From NCBI GenBank assembly GCA_031260355.1, contig JAIRJZ010000079.1:1-64000 (forward strand): a stretch of 64,000 bases of DNA, given 5' to 3'. The DNA is from Burkholderiales bacterium (GTDB lineage Bacteria; Pseudomonadota; Gammaproteobacteria; Burkholderiales; Casimicrobiaceae). This document shows, piece by piece, positions 20,485 through 30,650 of the stretch. A program made the position numbers and the translations under genes. The notes under the pieces were generated by a model, which did not search any database, was not told where the DNA came from, and saw nothing but the letters and a program-made list of their open reading frames with translations. Numbering within the stretch: the first letter of the stretch is position 1; each line of letters starts with the position of its first letter.

Positions 20485-20514
20485 AAATGGGCTGTTCACA
20501 GCCCATTTTTTTTT
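20485..20514 (+). terminator. Rho-independent terminator/attenuator in the rimP leader
   Basis: ATGGGCTG (20487-20494) pairs perfectly with CAGCCCAT (20499-20506) around the loop TTCA and runs into nine T residues. It ends 14 nt before the rimP ATG. Either it ends the upstream transcript or it is a premature terminator in the rimP leader; rimP leaders with attenuators are known in proteobacteria. Confidence 0.85.
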
Positions 20515-20528
20515 CACGCGACTTACAA

Positions 20529-20978
20529 ATGACGAATATCGGCGAGCTGCTGGAAACAACGCTGCCCGGATTGGGTTTCGAACTGGTCGATTTGGAGGTA
20601 TCTCCCAAGGGCCGGACGGTTCGCGTCTTCATCGACACGCCTAACGGCGTGACGGTGGACGATTGCGCCGCAGTCAGCCACCACTTGACGCGTCTTTTCA
20701 CTGTCGAAAACATGGACTACGACCGCCTGGAAGTTTCTTCGCCCGGTCTCGACCGACCGCTCAAGAAGCTGGCGGACTTCGCCCGTTTCGCCGGTTCCGA
20801 AGCGCAGTTGACACTGTGCGAACCGATCACCGGCAGCCGCAAAATGAAGGTCGTGCTGTGCGGTATCGAAGATGACCGGGTGCTGGCCGATCATGCCGGA
20901 GTGGCGTTGACCATTGACCATCATCAAATTGAACGGGCTCGCCTCGTTCCCCAATTAGAGTGGAGGAAAGCAAAATGA
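20529..20978 (+). CDS. rimP: Ribosome maturation factor RimP
   Basis: Assembly factor for the 30S subunit. The 149-residue product matches RimP: '[18 protein letters not shown]' at the N-terminus, '[20 protein letters not shown]' (D/N-GVTVDDC motif), '[16 protein letters not shown]' (the family signature) and an SH3-like C-terminal domain. ATG 20529 is chosen because an upstream in-frame ATG (20487) lies in the terminator stem. No Shine-Dalgarno is visible, probably because the terminator occupies the space. The stop overlaps the nusA start (ATGA). Confidence 0.95.
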   Translation: MTNIGELLETTLPGLGFELVDLEVSPKGRTVRVFIDTPNGVTVDDCAAVSHHLTRLFTVENMDYDRLEVSSPGLDRPLKKLADFARFAGSEAQLTLCEPITGSRKMKVVLCGIEDDRVLADHAGVALTIDHHQIERARLVPQLEWRKAK

Positions 20979-22465
20979 ATCGTGATTTGCTGCTTCTTGT
21001 TGACGCACTGGCGCGTGAGAAGAACGTGCCGCGCGACGTCGTTTTTGCGGCGCTGGAATTCGCGCTGGCCTCGGCCACCAAAAAACGCTTCAAGGAAGAG
21101 GTCGATGTGCGCGTTGCCATCGACCGCGACACCGGCGACTATGAGGCGTTCCGGCGCTGGACGGTCGTTCCCGACGAAGAGCACGAAGAGCCTTCGCGGC
21201 AAATCGCCATGACCGATGCCATCGAACAGGGGCTGGGACTTGATATCGACGATATCTTTGAAGAGCCGCTTGAAGCCGTCGAATTCGGTCGCATCGGCGC
21301 GCAGGCGGCAAAGCAGGTCATTCTCCAGCGCGTCCGCGACGCCGAGCGCGAGCAGATCATCAACGACTTCCTCGAGCGTCAGGACAATTTGCTCAACGGT
21401 ACGGTCAAGCGTATCGAGCGCGGCAACGTGATCATCGAATCCGGCCGGGTCGAGGGCATCATCCCGCGCGATCAACTCATCCCGAAGGAAAATCTGCGGG
21501 TCGGCGACCGCATTCGCGCTTATGTAACGAAAGTGGATCGTCAAGCCAAGGGGCCGCAACTGATTTTGTCGCGTACCGCGCCGGACTTTCTGGTGCGTTT
21601 GTTTGAATTGGAAGTGCCGGAAATCGAGGAAGAATTGATCGAGATCATGGGCGCCGCCCGCGATCCTGGTCTGCGCGCCAAGATCGCCGTCAAATCGAAC
21701 GACCCGCGCCTCGACCCGCAAGGCACCTGCATCGGCATGCGCGGTTCGCGCGTCACCGCCGTCACCAACGAACTGGCCGGTGAGCGCGTTGACATCGTGC
21801 TGTGGTCGGAGGATCCGGCGAAGTACGTCATCAACGCGCTGGCGCCAGCCGAAGTGCAAAGCATCGTCGTCGATGAAGACAAGCACGCGATGGACGTTGC
21901 CGTCAACGAAGAAAATCTGGCGGTCGCCATCGGCCGCGGCGGCCAGAACGTGCGGCTGGCTTCCGAGATGACCGGCTGGCAAATCAACCTGATGAACGTC
22001 GAAGATTCGCAGAAAAAAGCGGATGAGGAAAGCGAGAAGCTGCGCCAGCTCTTTACCGTGCGCCTCGACGTCGATGACGAAGTTGCCGACATCCTGATCT
22101 CCGAAGGTTTCTCCTCGCTTGAAGAAGTCGCCTATGTGCCGATCCACGAAATGCTGGAGATCGACGCGTTCGACGAGGAAACCGTCGAAGAGCTGCGCAA
22201 GCGTGCCCGCAATGCCTTGCTGACCGACGCGATTGCCCTTGAGGAAAACCTCAAAGGTGTCGAAGACGCGCTGCTGCAACTCGAGGGAATGTCGCCGACG
22301 CTGGCGGCGGAGCTTGCCGGACACGACATCAAGACGCGTGACAATCTGGCCGATCTCGCCGTCGATGAGCTGATGGAAATGACCGAACTTTCTCAGGAAG
22401 CCGCTCAGGATTTGATCATGAAAGCCCGCGCCCATTGGTTTGAAGACGAGGACGGTAACAGTTAA
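20975..22465 (+). CDS. nusA: Transcription termination/antitermination factor NusA
   Basis: RNA polymerase-associated factor controlling pausing, termination and antitermination. The ATG at 20975 has GGAGGA upstream and overlaps the rimP stop by 4 nt. The 496-residue protein shows the N-terminal RNAP-binding domain, an S1 domain ('[14 protein letters not shown]', about 135-200), two KH domains ('[14 protein letters not shown]' and '[13 protein letters not shown]'), and two acidic AR repeats at the C-terminus ('[14 protein letters not shown]' and 'ETRDNL'-like '[14 protein letters not shown]'). The AR repeats are typical of proteobacterial NusA. Confidence 0.97.
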   Translation: MNRDLLLLVDALAREKNVPRDVVFAALEFALASATKKRFKEEVDVRVAIDRDTGDYEAFRRWTVVPDEEHEEPSRQIAMTDAIEQGLGLDIDDIFEEPLEAVEFGRIGAQAAKQVILQRVRDAEREQIINDFLERQDNLLNGTVKRIERGNVIIESGRVEGIIPRDQLIPKENLRVGDRIRAYVTKVDRQAKGPQLILSRTAPDFLVRLFELEVPEIEEELIEIMGAARDPGLRAKIAVKSNDPRLDPQGTCIGMRGSRVTAVTNELAGERVDIVLWSEDPAKYVINALAPAEVQSIVVDEDKHAMDVAVNEENLAVAIGRGGQNVRLASEMTGWQINLMNVEDSQKKADEESEKLRQLFTVRLDVDDEVADILISEGFSSLEEVAYVPIHEMLEIDAFDEETVEELRKRARNALLTDAIALEENLKGVEDALLQLEGMSPTLAAELAGHDIKTRDNLADLAVDELMEMTELSQEAAQDLIMKARAHWFEDEDGNS

Positions 22466-22511
22466 ACCAACTGCCGCCACTCTTTAACGCATCGCGCAGG
22501 AGATTTACAGG

Positions 22512-25319
22512 ATGCTGCATACTACCGTAGAAACTTTCGCCGAAGAACTCAAAGTGCCGATCGCCACGCTGCTCGAGCAGTTGGCTGCTGCCGGCATTGA
22601 AGGCAAAAAAGCCGGCGACAAACTGACCGCCAAAGACAAGACGGCGCTCCTCGACCATTTGCGTCAGCAGCACGGAACCGCGGTTGAACCGAAAAAGCGG
22701 ATCACGTTGACCCGCAAGGAAACTTCGGAGATCCGGACCCCGGATGCTTCCGGCAAAGCACGCACCATTCAGGTCGAAGTCCGCAAGAAGCGGGTACTGG
22801 TGCGTCGCGAAGAAAGCGAACTCATCCCACCGGCGGTCACCGTAGAGCCGCCGGCGCCGGTCGAACCATTACTACCGCTCGCTCCCGAGCCGGTCGAACC
22901 CGTTGAAACGGCGGGCAAAGCTCCCGAGCCTCAGGTTGTTCCAGACGATCAAGCGCCCAGAATCGGCGCCCGCGTGGTCGCGTCGGCGACGCCGGAAAAA
23001 GCGGCGCTGGCAGCGGCGGCCGTTTCCAAGGCAACCGCCCGCAAAGTCGCTGCCGGTGATAAGAAAACCGCAACAACGAAAAAGAAAACGCCAGCCGCTG
23101 AAAAGACACCGGCGGTTGCTGCCAAGCGCATGCCGGTGCTGACGCCGGAAGAGATGGCTTCCCGACAAGCCGAAGAACAGCGCGCGCAAGAACTGATCGC
23201 GCGCCAGCAAGAAGATTTGCGGCGCAAGCAGGAACTGGAAACGGCGCGGCGCAGCAAGAAGGAACGCGAGGAAGCGGAAAAAGCGGCGCGCCTCGTCGCT
23301 GAAAAAGCCCCCCGTGAAGAAGCGAAAAAACCGCCAACCGAACTGAAAGGCACGTTACACCGGCCAGCGCACAAGAAAGACGCCAAGAAAGAAAAAACGA
23401 AAACGGCACCGCGCGAAGCGACCAACCGCAATGAAGAGATCCGGCGCGGATTGAAACCGCGCGGCGGCAGTGCGGCGGCAGGCTGGCGCTCGCCCAAAGG
23501 CGGCAAGAACCGCCGCGAAGAGAAACCCGAAACGCCGCCGATGCCGATGGCGCCGATCGTTCGCGATGTGGTGGTGCCGGAAACGATTACCGTCGCCGAC
23601 CTGTCACACAAGATGTCGGTAAAAGCGGCAGAAGTCATCAAAACGCTGATGAAAATGGGAATGATGGTCACTATCAATCAGATGCTCGATCAAGAGACTG
23701 CGATCATCATTGTCGAAGAAATGGGGCACACCGCGATTGCCGCCAAGCCGGACGATCCCGATGCGCTTCTGATCGCCGACGATGCGTCGAGTCACAGCGA
23801 CGCCGAGTGGTTGTCGCGGGCGCCGGTCGTCACCGTGATGGGGCACGTCGATCACGGCAAGACTTCGCTGCTCGACTACATCCGCCGCGCCAAAGTCGCC
23901 GTCGGCGAAGTCGGCGGCATCACCCAGCACATCGGCGCTTACCACGTCGAAACGCCGAAGGGCATCATCACTTTCCTCGACACCCCCGGCCACGAAGCGT
24001 TTACCGCAATGCGGGCGCGCGGCGCCAAAGTCACCGACATCGTGATTCTGGTGGTCGCCGCCGACGACGGCGTGATGCCGCAAACCAAAGAAGCGATTGC
24101 CCATGCCAAAGCCGGCAACGTGCCGGTGGTCGTGGCCATCAACAAAATCGACAAACCGGATGCCAACCCGGAACGGGTTCGGCAGGAACTGGTCGTCGAA
24201 AACGTCATCCCCGAAGCGTACGGCGGCGATGTGCAATTCGTCGAAGTTTCGGCGAAAGCCGGCATCGGTATCGATACGCTGCTCGATGCCGTGCTTCTGC
24301 AAGCGGAAGTGCTGGAACTGAAAGCGCCGAAGGACGCACCCGCCAAAGGCATCGTGATCGAATCGCGGCTCGACAAGGGTCGCGGCGCCGTCGCCACCGT
24401 TCTGGTGCAATCGGGAACCTTGAAGCGCGGCGACATCGTCTTGGCCGGCGCCGTCTATGGCCGTGTGCGGGCGATGCTCGACGAGAACGGCCGCAACATC
24501 GGCGAAGCCGGTCCTTCGATTCCGGTCGAAATTCAGGGGTTGTCGGATGTGCCGATGGCCGGCGAAGATGTGCTGGTGCTGAACGATGAACGCCGCGCCC
24601 GCGAAGTCGCCCTCTTCCGTCAAGGAAAGTTCCGCGATGTGCGGCTGGCGAAGCAGCAAACCGCCAAACTCGAAAGCATGTTCGAACAAATGGGCAACAG
24701 CGAAGTCAAAGTGCTGCCGCTCATCATCAAGGCCGATGTTCAGGGAAGCTACGAAGCGTTGCAACAAACGCTCGCCAAACTGTCCACCAAAGAAGTCAAG
24801 ATCGACACCGTTCACGCTGCCGTCGGCGGCATTACCGAATCCGATGTCAATCTGGCGATCGCCTCCAAGGCCGTCATCATCGGTTTCAACACGCGCGCCG
24901 ATGCGCAAGCGCGCAAACTCGCCGAACATAACGATATCGAAATTCGTTACTACAACATTATTTACGAAGCTGCCGATGACGTGAAAGCGGCGCTCTCCGG
25001 CCTGCTGTCGCCCGAAAAACGCGAACAGCAACTGGGGCTCGTTGATATTCGCGAAGTCTATCGGATTCCGAAAGTCGGCGCCGTGGCCGGCTGCTATGTG
25101 CTTGAAGGCATGGTCCCGCGCGGCGCCCGTGTGCGCCTGTTGCGCGACCATGTGGTGCTCCACGACGGCGAACTCGATTCCTTGAAGCGCTTCAAGGACG
25201 ACGTCAAAGAAGTCAAGTCCGGATTTGAATGCGGCTTGTCGATCAAAAACTTCAACGACATTCAACAAGGCGACCAACTCGAAGTTTATCAAGTGGTCGA
25301 AATCGCCAGAACGCTTTGA
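22512..25319 (+). CDS. infB: Translation initiation factor IF-2
   Basis: GTPase that delivers fMet-tRNA to the 30S subunit. The 935-residue protein begins with an IF2-N domain ('[20 protein letters not shown]'), a long charged, Lys/Ala/Glu-rich linker (about 120-340) and a second IF2-N domain ('[19 protein letters not shown]'). The G domain has G1 '[10 protein letters not shown]' (about 444), G3 'DTPGHEAF' and G4 'NKID', followed by the C1/C2 domains. AGGAGATTT precedes the ATG. It lies 46 bp after nusA in the same operon. Confidence 0.97.
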   Translation: MLHTTVETFAEELKVPIATLLEQLAAAGIEGKKAGDKLTAKDKTALLDHLRQQHGTAVEPKKRITLTRKETSEIRTPDASGKARTIQVEVRKKRVLVRREESELIPPAVTVEPPAPVEPLLPLAPEPVEPVETAGKAPEPQVVPDDQAPRIGARVVASATPEKAALAAAAVSKATARKVAAGDKKTATTKKKTPAAEKTPAVAAKRMPVLTPEEMASRQAEEQRAQELIARQQEDLRRKQELETARRSKKEREEAEKAARLVAEKAPREEAKKPPTELKGTLHRPAHKKDAKKEKTKTAPREATNRNEEIRRGLKPRGGSAAAGWRSPKGGKNRREEKPETPPMPMAPIVRDVVVPETITVADLSHKMSVKAAEVIKTLMKMGMMVTINQMLDQETAIIIVEEMGHTAIAAKPDDPDALLIADDASSHSDAEWLSRAPVVTVMGHVDHGKTSLLDYIRRAKVAVGEVGGITQHIGAYHVETPKGIITFLDTPGHEAFTAMRARGAKVTDIVILVVAADDGVMPQTKEAIAHAKAGNVPVVVAINKIDKPDANPERVRQELVVENVIPEAYGGDVQFVEVSAKAGIGIDTLLDAVLLQAEVLELKAPKDAPAKGIVIESRLDKGRGAVATVLVQSGTLKRGDIVLAGAVYGRVRAMLDENGRNIGEAGPSIPVEIQGLSDVPMAGEDVLVLNDERRAREVALFRQGKFRDVRLAKQQTAKLESMFEQMGNSEVKVLPLIIKADVQGSYEALQQTLAKLSTKEVKIDTVHAAVGGITESDVNLAIASKAVIIGFNTRADAQARKLAEHNDIEIRYYNIIYEAADDVKAALSGLLSPEKREQQLGLVDIREVYRIPKVGAVAGCYVLEGMVPRGARVRLLRDHVVLHDGELDSLKRFKDDVKEVKSGFECGLSIKNFNDIQQGDQLEVYQVVEIARTL

Positions 25320-25324
25320 CGGAC

Positions 25325-25702
25325 ATGAAGAAGCCTTCCGCCCGCCACCATCGCATCGGCGATCAGATCCAGCGTGAACTGGCCGAATTGTTGCGCGAGC
25401 AGGTCAAGGATCCGCGCATTGGTCTGGTGACGATCACCGCTGTTGACGCCTCCAACGATCTGGCGCACGCCAAAGTGTATTTCACCAATATGGCCAGCGT
25501 CACCGGCGCCGAAGAAGCCGAGCAGGCGCTGGCTCGCGCCGCCGGTTTTTTCCGCTCCGAAATCGCTCGCCGTCTTTCCAGTTTTACCGTCCCGCAATTG
25601 CATTTCATCTACGACCGCTCAACCGAACACGGAATGCAGATGTCCCGGCTGATCGACGAAGCCATCGCGATGGAAAAACCGCCGGAACAGGATTCGCGTT
25701 AG
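25325..25702 (+). CDS. rbfA: Ribosome-binding factor A
   Basis: Cold-shock 30S maturation factor. ATG 25325, five bases after the infB stop, gives 125 residues starting KKPSARHHRIGDQIQREL. The KH-like fold landmarks are 'KDPRIGLVTITAVDAS', 'AKVYFTN' and 'RLSSFTVPQLHFIYDRS'. Normally truB follows directly; here about 3.4 kb of foreign sequence with an inverted gene lies between, so rbfA is now the last gene of its transcript. Confidence 0.96.
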   Translation: MKKPSARHHRIGDQIQRELAELLREQVKDPRIGLVTITAVDASNDLAHAKVYFTNMASVTGAEEAEQALARAAGFFRSEIARRLSSFTVPQLHFIYDRSTEHGMQMSRLIDEAIAMEKPPEQDSR

Positions 25703-25834
25703 AGCAGCTTCGCTGTCAGGAAACAGGGAACTGCGTCATCCCGGCGAAAGCCGGGATCCAGTGGGTATCAGCTAAAAATTCTTATTCGCCAATTCAAAGG
25801 GAGACCCGCCAAGGTGGGCGCTGTCATCCGTTGT

Positions 25835-25857
25835 AGGGGCGAAAAATTTTCGCCCCT
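25835..25857. repeat. Perfect 23-bp palindrome (hairpin)
   Basis: AGGGGCGAAAA and TTTTCGCCCCT flank a single A. The 'GGGGCGAAAATTTTCGCCCC' type is a common short intergenic hairpin in many proteobacteria. Located between rbfA and the convergent InlB-repeat gene, it could end both transcripts. Confidence 0.7.
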
Positions 25858-25911
25858 GCAGGTTTACGCCAAGTTCTCTGTCACTTCGCTCCCCGCGATG
25901 ACGCGCCCCTG

Positions 25912-28767
25912 TTATTTGGCGGCTCCCGAACGCTGACGCCTGATCCCTGATAGCGCCAGCCCCGCCAATAACATCCCCAGCACGACAAGAGCACCACCAC
26001 CCGTGGTCGGAATCGGTGCGGCAGCCGCAGTCGTATCTCGTATGTTTCTCCATTGCGCATACAGCGTGATATCGGACTGCACATGGTTGATGGCCGCGCC
26101 CGCCGCATAAGTCGCGCCGTTGCCAGCCGCCGCCGTGTTCCAGCCGGTAAAGGCGTGGTCGGTGTAGGTAAAGGCATTGGCAGCGATAATATAATTCCCG
26201 CCGCTCGCAACGGAACCGTTTACCATGGCGCCGCTACCGCCGTTCGCGTCGTAGGTAATGGTATAGGTGATCGCCAGCGGCCTTTTCATCTCGGTTTTCG
26301 CCTCATCGCCGTAAACCAGATAGCTTTTCCCTTGTCCTGCAATGGCGAGGTCGCCGGTAAGACTCAAAAACTCGTCTTCACGGAAATTCGCGGCAACCAT
26401 CGTCGCGTTGAATCCGAAACTCGACGTCAGGTTTGTCGCGTTCCCCCAACCGTCTTTCAGTTTGAGCTTCACGACCCATTCGCCGGCACCGGCGTTCCAG
26501 ACGGGACTGCCGTCTATCTCAAAGATATCGCTGGCCAGCGTCAGGCTTGTGCCAACGGGAACGGTACGGGAATCGGGGCGGACGGTGAGCGTGAAAACCG
26601 TATTGGCATTGCTATGTCCATCGGTCACCAACTCGGCGCGCAGCCCTTCGGGTATCTGGTAAGAAGCCGTGTAGGGAATGGTATAGTTTGTGGCGCCAGC
26701 GTTATAAAACAGCGTTGCCTGGGCATCAAAATCGATGATGCCGTATGCAGTTGTCGGCTGAACCAAGGCCACCGTCACGCCGTTCGGATAGGCCCCGATG
26801 GGAAGCGTCACCACAATCCTCCCACCCACGATCTGGGTCGGATAAAGTTTCACCGGATCGGCCGCATTGGGGGAACCATTCGCGTTGACCTCTTGCACCG
26901 CGGCAAAATAAACGCCAAGGGGGCGATCATAGCCTGTCGGCGGCGCGCCGGTCGTCGGTACCGGTACGGAAAAGATCGCCGTCCCGTTCTTCTGCACCCA
27001 GAATCCGATCACGTTGCCGTCCGTCGTGGGCATGGCCCAGCCCTGTGGCAGGGCGCTGCGGATATTGGTATAACTGGCCGCATTCGGATTGCCAATGTAA
27101 AACCCTGCCGAAATGGGAGCCACTTGCCGTCCGGCGACGCTGGCATAGCCGGTTCCAATGGCAACCTGGCTTTCATCAATGAAAAGGTGGCGCTGGGTGA
27201 GGTAGCCATAAGGAATGGCGGCGTCCACAGTCACTCCGGATACGGTGCCCGCGTTCAAGATGAGTTTGCCCGCCGTACCATCCGAGCCGCTTTCATAGAG
27301 GCGAAGCCCGTTGTTTCCGTTGGCAATGGTACCGCCGTTCATTTCAAATCTGGCGTTGCCCTTGCTCACCACGATACCTGCCACAGCCGATGTCGCTGAA
27401 CCGCTGGCACGGTTACCGGAAACCGTACCGCCGTTCATGATGAGCACCGAACCATTTTGCTGGATGCTGGCCGCGCCGCCATACGCTGGGGAAGCCACAC
27501 TGTTGCCGATGATCTCGGAGCCTTCCTCCAGATAGATCGTCCCGCCGTTGACGATATACAAACCGCCTCCGTTGGTTCCGGCCGAAATCTGAAAACTTCC
27601 AACCGTCGTGGTACCTGTCCCGCCCGTGTTATTGTTGACCTTGCCATATATCTTCACCACAACGGCCGTGCTTCTGTTAATCGCAACGGTTCCGCTTTTT
27701 GTCACGTTGTCATGGATATTGGCATTCGGCCCGATAACGGCAGCGCCAGGGATCTGTGCCGACGGATTGGTAGTGTCAAAGGTCGGACTTTGATCGAAAA
27801 GCATCGCACTTTTGAAGCCTCTGCCGCCAGCTCCAGGGTCAGTGCCCATGCCCTTATGGCCTATCATGTGGTCAATCTCGCCATCCATGAAACAGGCAAT
27901 GGGCCCATTGAACTTGATGCCGTGCGCATTGGCGATATTGGCGATTCTTGAGCCTTCATACATGAAAAGGCTTCCCGTCGAAGCGGTGTACCCGGCGACA
28001 GCAATGGCCGCTTCGCCATTGGCATAATAATTCGTTGTGCTGGTGCTGACTGCGCGGGTATTGGCATTGGCGCCGATGTCGGTAATCAGGCTGCCGCTGT
28101 TCATGACCACGCCGGCTCCATGGGTCGCGCGAATCGCCGTCATGCCGCCGAAGTTGCGCAACTCGGCGCCGGCACTCAACACGATGGTTGCATTATTGGC
28201 ATACGAGGCGACGATGCCGTCCTGAACATAGTTCGTACCCGGATCAGCAGCGTTGGCCGGCGTCGGCGCATATCCGAATTTTGTTGCTGCTGCTTCATGG
28301 AGGTAAGCGTCATCGAAAATGATGTTTTCGAGTGTCAGGGAGATCGGAGGCGCCGGAGGTACCGTGAGCGTGGTGCTGCCGATTTCCAGCATCGCAGGGT
28401 TGTAATAGCCACGCGCCGGATCGGACAAAGTACTGAATCCCGTCCCGCGAGTCACCGTGAAAGGCGCTGCGCCCAAGCTGGTAATCGTGACGCTGTTATT
28501 GTAGTAGCGGGCGTTGGCGGTCGAGGTCAGATCGGACGTGACGACGACCAGGTAATTCCCTCCCGACCCCATACCGTTGATCGCGCCGGCGGTTTTTGCC
28601 AAGGTCGCAAACGGTGTGGATTCAGACAAACCGTCGTTTGCATCGCTTCCGCTCGCCGAAACGTAATAGGTCGCGTCGAAAGAGCTCTGTGCCAACGCGG
28701 TTCCCGCGAAGGGCAGAGCCAATACCAAATAAAGAAAAACGCCAAACAAAGAAAAGCGTGGGATCAT
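25912..28767 (-). CDS. Surface protein: beta-helix, InlB-type repeat and IPTL-CTERM-like anchor
   Basis: ATG 28767 has a strong GAGGAGGAT six bases upstream and gives a 951-residue preprotein; the open frame extends 35 codons further but without these signals. Order: signal peptide (about 1-27, ending GTALAQ); 'YYVSASGSDANDGLSESTPF', the usual opening of right-handed beta-helix/pectate-lyase-like surface proteins; a long Gly/Thr/Asn/Ser-rich beta-helical body with 'NNTGGTGTTT'-like turns; one InlB/Listeria-Bacteroides repeat near the C-terminus ('YDANGGSGAM', 'FTGWNTAA', 'DITLYAQW'); and a tail 'PIPTTGGG', 20 hydrophobic residues and Arg/Lys. The tail matches the IPTL-CTERM pattern, whose sorting enzyme is exosortase H. 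Role inferred: exported, anchored adhesin or matrix protein. It sits inverted inside a translation-gene cluster. Confidence 0.85.
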   Translation of the reverse strand: MIPRFSLFGVFLYLVLALPFAGTALAQSSFDATYYVSASGSDANDGLSESTPFATLAKTAGAINGMGSGGNYLVVVTSDLTSTANARYYNNSVTITSLGAAPFTVTRGTGFSTLSDPARGYYNPAMLEIGSTTLTVPPAPPISLTLENIIFDDAYLHEAAATKFGYAPTPANAADPGTNYVQDGIVASYANNATIVLSAGAELRNFGGMTAIRATHGAGVVMNSGSLITDIGANANTRAVSTSTTNYYANGEAAIAVAGYTASTGSLFMYEGSRIANIANAHGIKFNGPIACFMDGEIDHMIGHKGMGTDPGAGGRGFKSAMLFDQSPTFDTTNPSAQIPGAAVIGPNANIHDNVTKSGTVAINRSTAVVVKIYGKVNNNTGGTGTTTVGSFQISAGTNGGGLYIVNGGTIYLEEGSEIIGNSVASPAYGGAASIQQNGSVLIMNGGTVSGNRASGSATSAVAGIVVSKGNARFEMNGGTIANGNNGLRLYESGSDGTAGKLILNAGTVSGVTVDAAIPYGYLTQRHLFIDESQVAIGTGYASVAGRQVAPISAGFYIGNPNAASYTNIRSALPQGWAMPTTDGNVIGFWVQKNGTAIFSVPVPTTGAPPTGYDRPLGVYFAAVQEVNANGSPNAADPVKLYPTQIVGGRIVVTLPIGAYPNGVTVALVQPTTAYGIIDFDAQATLFYNAGATNYTIPYTASYQIPEGLRAELVTDGHSNANTVFTLTVRPDSRTVPVGTSLTLASDIFEIDGSPVWNAGAGEWVVKLKLKDGWGNATNLTSSFGFNATMVAANFREDEFLSLTGDLAIAGQGKSYLVYGDEAKTEMKRPLAITYTITYDANGGSGAMVNGSVASGGNYIIAANAFTYTDHAFTGWNTAAAGNGATYAAGAAINHVQSDITLYAQWRNIRDTTAAAAPIPTTGGGALVVLGMLLAGLALSGIRRQRSGAAK

Positions 28768-29122
28768 TTTTATCCTCCTCAAACCCGAAAACAGTTGAAC
28801 GCGACACGGCATGGAAACTCCGCGAGCAGAACACTCGCTTCGCTCAGTATCGGCTCCGCGCGTACCGTTCAACGATCATGTTGTGGCTGTTAGACTGTCA
28901 CCTTTGCCTTATCCAACTTGGTGCGCCACAACCACCCCCAACATCCAAACTTTTATATGAAGTATCACTTTGAATTGTTCTCCTGTCCCAAGCCGAACGC
29001 AAGAGATCAGGATGCAGGGAGCACATTTTTTCGTCATCGCAAGTAACGGCGGAACAAGACAGCCCACTGTTTCCCGATACCGGCGCGTTTGGTATTCTGA
29101 TTCTTTCAGAAGTTAACTATTT
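28768..29122. other. Intergenic region between the inverted surface-protein gene and truB
   Basis: No gene is seen. It contains the surface protein's ribosome-binding site (minus strand) and a possible truB promoter on the plus strand: TTTCCC (29070-29075), 17 nt, TATTCT (29093-29098). The -10 is good and the -35 weak. A promoter here would be needed because truB is cut off from the nusA operon. Confidence 0.45.
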
Positions 29123-30046
29123 ATGAAAGCAACCCCTCCCCGATCCTGGCGCCGCGTCGATGGCGTTTTGTTGCTCGACAAGCCTGTCGGGATGTCGTCG
29201 AACGCGGCACTGCAAAAAGCCCGCCGGTTGTTTCAGGCCGAAAAAGGCGGCCACATGGGGACGCTCGACCCCTTCGCCTCCGGTTTGTTGCCGCTGTGTT
29301 TCGGCGAAGCCACCAAATTTTCGCGCTTCGTTCTCGGCGCCGACAAAACGTACCGCGCCACGGTGCGGTTGGGCATGACCACCACCACCGGCGATCCCGA
29401 AGGCGATCTCATTGAAACGCGCGAATTCGCCCACATTGATCGCGCTGCCGTGGAAAGCGCTCTCGCCCGTTTTCACGGCATTCAATCGCAAGTCCCGCCG
29501 CGCCACGCCGCGCTCAAATATCAGGGGCGCGCGTATTACGAATACGCCCGCGCCGGCATCGAGATTCCGCGCGAAGCGCGCACAATCAAAATCCATGCGC
29601 TGCGCTTGCTCGAATTGGCGCCGCCGCTTGTCGTGATCGACGCGCATGTCAGCAAAGGCACTTACGTTCGGACGCTGGCCGAAGACCTCGGCGCGGCGCT
29701 GGGTTGCGGCGCGCATCTGACCGCGTTGCGCCGCTTGCAAAGCGGACCGTTTTCGCTTGATTCGTCGCATACGCTGGAAATGCTGGAAGCCGTGCCCGAA
29801 ACCGAGCGGGCGGCTTGTCTGTTACCGGTGGAAACGCTGGTACAGGCGCTGCCGCAGGCCGAACTCTCTTCGGCGGCGGCCCGCCGCTTCAGCCTGGGAC
29901 AACGGCTGGCGTTGCACGACATTGACGCGCTTTCGACGCCGGATCAGCCGGCTTATGCCATTTACGAACCGACCCGCGCCGCTTTTCTCGGCGTCGCCGA
30001 ACTCCGCGACGGCGCGTTGCGACCGCTGCGGCTCATCGTTCGATAA
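29123..30046 (+). CDS. truB: tRNA pseudouridine-55 synthase
   Basis: Makes the pseudouridine at position 55 in the T-loop of tRNAs. The 307-residue enzyme has 'GVLLLDKPVGMSSN' at the N-terminus, the catalytic Asp in 'GHMGTLDPFASGLLP' (about residue 49), 'QVPPRHAALKYQGRAYYEYAR' motif II (quoted only to YYEYAR) and 'KGTYVRTLAEDLG'. A C-terminal domain of about 60 residues completes it. It heads the truB-rpsO-pnp group. Confidence 0.96.
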   Translation: MKATPPRSWRRVDGVLLLDKPVGMSSNAALQKARRLFQAEKGGHMGTLDPFASGLLPLCFGEATKFSRFVLGADKTYRATVRLGMTTTTGDPEGDLIETREFAHIDRAAVESALARFHGIQSQVPPRHAALKYQGRAYYEYARAGIEIPREARTIKIHALRLLELAPPLVVIDAHVSKGTYVRTLAEDLGAALGCGAHLTALRRLQSGPFSLDSSHTLEMLEAVPETERAACLLPVETLVQALPQAELSSAAARRFSLGQRLALHDIDALSTPDQPAYAIYEPTRAAFLGVAELRDGALRPLRLIVR

Positions 30047-30162
30047 CGCCGGTTTTTGCGCCGCCCCATGCAAACGTCTTTTTTGCCGGGCGGCGCTATC
30101 GAAAGCTTCGCAAAAACAGGGCTTTCTCGCCGGTCGGCTTTCTACGGCGCCGCTTTCCACGC

Positions 30163-30168
30163 TATAAT
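30163..30168 (+). promoter_or_regulatory. -10 element of a likely rpsO promoter
   Basis: A perfect TATAAT lies 60 bp before the rpsO start. No convincing -35 hexamer is seen 16-18 nt upstream, so it may depend on an activator or on the AT context. Confidence 0.5.
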
Positions 30169-30227
30169 GACGGCCTTTTTAAAGACCACACATTAGACGC
30201 TTCAAGAAAGCGAAAGGATAGAAAACT

Positions 30228-30497
30228 ATGGCCGTTTCGGTTCAGGAAAAAGCAAAAATTATTTCGGGATTTCAACGCATTCCCGGAGACACCGGCTCTC
30301 CCGAAGTTCAGGTCGCGCTGCTCACCGCGCGCATCAACGGCTTGAACGGACACTTCAAGGATAACGTCAAGGATCACCATTCCCGCCGCGGCCTGTTGCG
30401 CATGGTGTCGCGCCGTCGCAAATTGCTCGATTATCTGAAATCGCGCAATGCCGACAGCTACAAAGCATTGATCGAAAAGCTCGGGCTGCGCAAGTGA
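30228..30497 (+). CDS. rpsO: 30S ribosomal protein S15
   Basis: An 89-residue primary 16S rRNA-binding protein. The start has AAAGGA nine bases upstream. The sequence has '[19 protein letters not shown]', '[16 protein letters not shown]' and '[10 protein letters not shown]', the universal S15 features, and the full family length. It is followed by pnp, the conserved order. Confidence 0.98.
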   Translation: MAVSVQEKAKIISGFQRIPGDTGSPEVQVALLTARINGLNGHFKDNVKDHHSRRGLLRMVSRRRKLLDYLKSRNADSYKALIEKLGLRK

Positions 30498-30606
30498 GTC
30501 CTTGCCGGGCGGCTCCGACACCTCGTCCGGGCCTCACCCCGGGTATGGTTCACGCTACGCTTTCTCCCCGCAACGCCTTTTGCCGTTGCTTATTCCGCTT
30601 AACCGG

Positions 30607-30628
30607 ATGACCGCCCGCGTGCGGTCAT
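30607..30628 (+). promoter_or_regulatory. Hairpin in the pnp leader
   Basis: ATGACCGC (30607-30614) pairs with GCGGTCAT (30621-30628) around the loop CCGCGT, followed by TTTCTC, and ends 22 nt before the pnp ATG. It could be an rpsO terminator or a leader stem for RNase III/PNPase control as in E. coli. Confidence 0.6.
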
Positions 30629-30650
30629 TTCTCATTTCAAGAGCTATCAC

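Noticed and set aside
20924-25292. Long open frames antisense to nusA (518 codons) and infB (562 codons)
   Set aside because: Shadows caused by high-GC codon bias on the opposite strand of certain genes; no ribosome-binding sites and low-complexity translations.
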